From: Acidobacteriaceae bacterium
GTDB lineage: Bacteria; Acidobacteriota; Terriglobia; Terriglobales; Acidobacteriaceae
Reading direction: 5' to 3'
DNA: 7,508 nucleotides
Assembly (NCBI GenBank): GCA_030049955.1
Contig: JASIJX010000439.1
Coordinates: 1 to 7,508 of the forward strand
A program made the position numbers and the translations under genes. The notes beneath the pieces are model-generated. The model was not told the origin of the DNA, did not search any database, and worked only from the letters and a program-made list of their open reading frames with translations. Positions 6,036 to 7,508 of the stretch are shown in pieces. The number at the start of each line of letters is the position of its first letter. Position 1 is the first letter of the stretch.

Positions 6036-7508
6036 CTAAAAGATGATCTTGACCGAGCCCTGGAAGACTCTGGCGGTCAAAGCCGGAATGTTCGCGAGGC
6101 TCGTACCGCCGGCTGTTGAGGTGATGGTGCCGAAGGTGCTACCGCCCGGATTGCTGGCGGTCGAATTGAATGCCCCGCTTGCTGCGCCTGGGTTGGCGAA
6201 ATTGGGATGGTTGAGTACATTGAAGGCCTCAAGGCGCGTGTCTAATTTCCAACGTTCCCCGGCGATCGGCCAGAGGCGCGAGAGCTGCGCATCGAACTGA
6301 AAGAACACCGGTCCGTTGATGGCATTCCTGGCCAGGTTCCCGTAGGTTCCCGGGGCAACCGGATCGGGGCACGTCGATTGGTTCGAGCAGAATGCCGCAG
6401 GGTTGAGGTATCCCCTGTTCGCCTGTGTCGTACTCACAGTCCCGCCCTGGATCTTCACTTCATGGATGGGATTGACGCCGGGCACTATATTGGGACGGTC
6501 GTTCCCAATGTCGGTCAGTGAGATATCCGAGCCGCTCGTCACATTGATCGGACCACCGCTCTGGACGTGGAAAAGCGGCGCCAGCTCCCAGTTGTTAGCC
6601 ATGTAGCCTGCCAATCCGTGAAGCGACTGGAATCTGCTGGTAACGACCATCGACGTGTTGAAGAGGTTGCGAAAATCAGAGCCGCAGCGCCCGTAATCCA
6701 AACCGATGTTGTACGGGCTCATGGGGCCATTGCCGCCCTGGTCCCCTTGCGCGTCGTAGACGTTGAGGCACTTGGACCACGTGTAGTTCGACAGCAGGCT
6801 GAAAGTGGACGACAGGCGATGCTGAATCGTCGCCACCATGCCGTTATAGTTAGCCCACGCGGTGTCATTAATAAGAGCCGAATTGCTGCCGCCGTCGTAG
6901 AGGTTACCTTGAGCCGGGCTGGCCTCAGTCAGGATGAAGCGCGCCTGCTGGTTGGCGGTGGTGGAGCAATTCGAACCAGCCTTCGGACTGGTGGTCCCGG
7001 CAGCGACTGCAGCAGGGCCAGTGGTAATGACCGGGCCGCAACCCGTCGCGTTCGCCCCCCAGGTACCCGGCGTGTAGACCGCCTGATCGAAGGCGATACC
7101 AATCGGCATGTTACGGGTTCTGTTCCCGATGTAATCGATCTGGGCCTGCCAACCGCGCGGGAATTGGTGCTGCACGCTGAGCGTCCACTGCAGCGTGTCG
7201 GCAACGTGAAACTGTGCAGGCAACACAATGAACTGCCCCTGTGCGGGAAACACGGCGTTGGTAGCGGTGGGAATCTCCGGCTGCGGATACGGGCTGGTGT
7301 TGGTAGCGCCTACCTGTGCGCAGCCGTATCCGCTGGTGCCGCCGGTGAGCCATGGCTCGCTGAAGCACACAGGGCCTGTGACACTGGGACTGCTATCGGT
7401 GGCGAATGGCGGGTTCTGGTGGACGCGATTCGTGGTGTAGTAATTGGCCAGGTCGTACGCCAATTCCATACCACCGCGGATAACGGTTTTGCCGCCTCCA
7501 AACGGATC
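6036..7508 (-). CDS. C-terminal part of a second TonB-dependent receptor, cut by right edge
   Basis: The frame is open from the right edge to the TAG at 6036-6038, giving 490 residues with no start of its own; the methionine at 7467-7469 is internal. The first visible residues, DPFGGGKTVIRGG, align with NNSMVVRGGF of the neighbouring receptor (from V777), and both proteins run a similar distance to their ends (about 480 and 470 residues). So this is roughly the second half of the beta-barrel of a paralogue. Other shared landmarks are WTLSVQHQFPRGWQAQIDYIG, FSLLSNYTWSK, LEAFNVLNHPNF and a terminal phenylalanine (GSVKIIF). The signal peptide, any carboxypeptidase-like domain and the plug lie beyond the window. 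The sequence has clearly diverged from its neighbour, so this is not a recent duplication. All eight visible cysteines fall in local pairs. The substrate is unknown. Confidence 0.9.
   Translation of the reverse strand, partial: DPFGGGKTVIRGGMELAYDLANYYTTNRVHQNPPFATDSSPSVTGPVCFSEPWLTGGTSGYGCAQVGATNTSPYPQPEIPTATNAVFPAQGQFIVLPAQFHVADTLQWTLSVQHQFPRGWQAQIDYIGNRTRNMPIGIAFDQAVYTPGTWGANATGCGPVITTGPAAVAAGTTSPKAGSNCSTTANQQARFILTEASPAQGNLYDGGSNSALINDTAWANYNGMVATIQHRLSSTFSLLSNYTWSKCLNVYDAQGDQGGNGPMSPYNIGLDYGRCGSDFRNLFNTSMVVTSRFQSLHGLAGYMANNWELAPLFHVQSGGPINVTSGSDISLTDIGNDRPNIVPGVNPIHEVKIQGGTVSTTQANRGYLNPAAFCSNQSTCPDPVAPGTYGNLARNAINGPVFFQFDAQLSRLWPIAGERWKLDTRLEAFNVLNHPNFANPGAASGAFNSTASNPGGSTFGTITSTAGGTSLANIPALTARVFQGSVKIIF

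Noticed and set aside
1..7508. CRISPR array, tRNA, rRNA, insertion sequence, phage or toxin-antitoxin genes
   Set aside because: No regularly spaced repeats, no transposase or integrase motifs, no RNA gene signatures and no small paired genes were seen on either strand.

Overview
The window looks like chromosomal DNA from an Acidobacteriota-type bacterium. The main reason is two adjacent, very large TonB-dependent outer-membrane receptors of the kind expanded in that phylum: an Oar-like receptor with an N-terminal carboxypeptidase-regulatory-like domain, and C-terminal motifs such as 'FNTLNHPIF' and 'FNVLNHPNF'. They occur with exported proteins and moderately high GC. The phylum call is inferred from protein style; no marker gene is present.

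Layout from left to right. Positions 1-60 hold the first 20 codons of a minus-strand gene for an exported protein that runs off the left edge, with a strong ribosome binding site. About 320 bases without a gene follow. A plus-strand M23-family zinc peptidase for the cell envelope (385-1344) then converges on, and overlaps by 89 bp, a minus-strand YidB/DUF937-family gene (1256-1762). A 15-bp tandem repeat lies inside the overlap and codes for the disordered C-terminal tail of both proteins. Next, a GC-rich hairpin flanked by A and T runs (1874-1912) ends the complete minus-strand TonB-dependent receptor gene (1957-5700). The 335-bp gap upstream of that receptor holds its ribosome binding site, a palindrome resembling a GntR/FadR-subfamily operator, a second copy of most of that sequence in opposite orientation about 110 bp away, and the terminator of the next gene. 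The right end (6036-7508) is the C-terminal part of a second minus-strand TonB-dependent receptor, cut by the window edge.

The two receptors probably import or bind large or scarce substrates at the outer membrane using TonB energy. Each has its own terminator, and the complete one has its own likely regulatory region, so they look separately transcribed rather than forming one operon. No SusD-like partner, mobile element, CRISPR array, tRNA or rRNA was seen. I found no convincing new multi-gene system. The most interesting signals are the paired operator-like sites, the repeat shared by two overlapping genes, and the strictly paired cysteines in both receptors.
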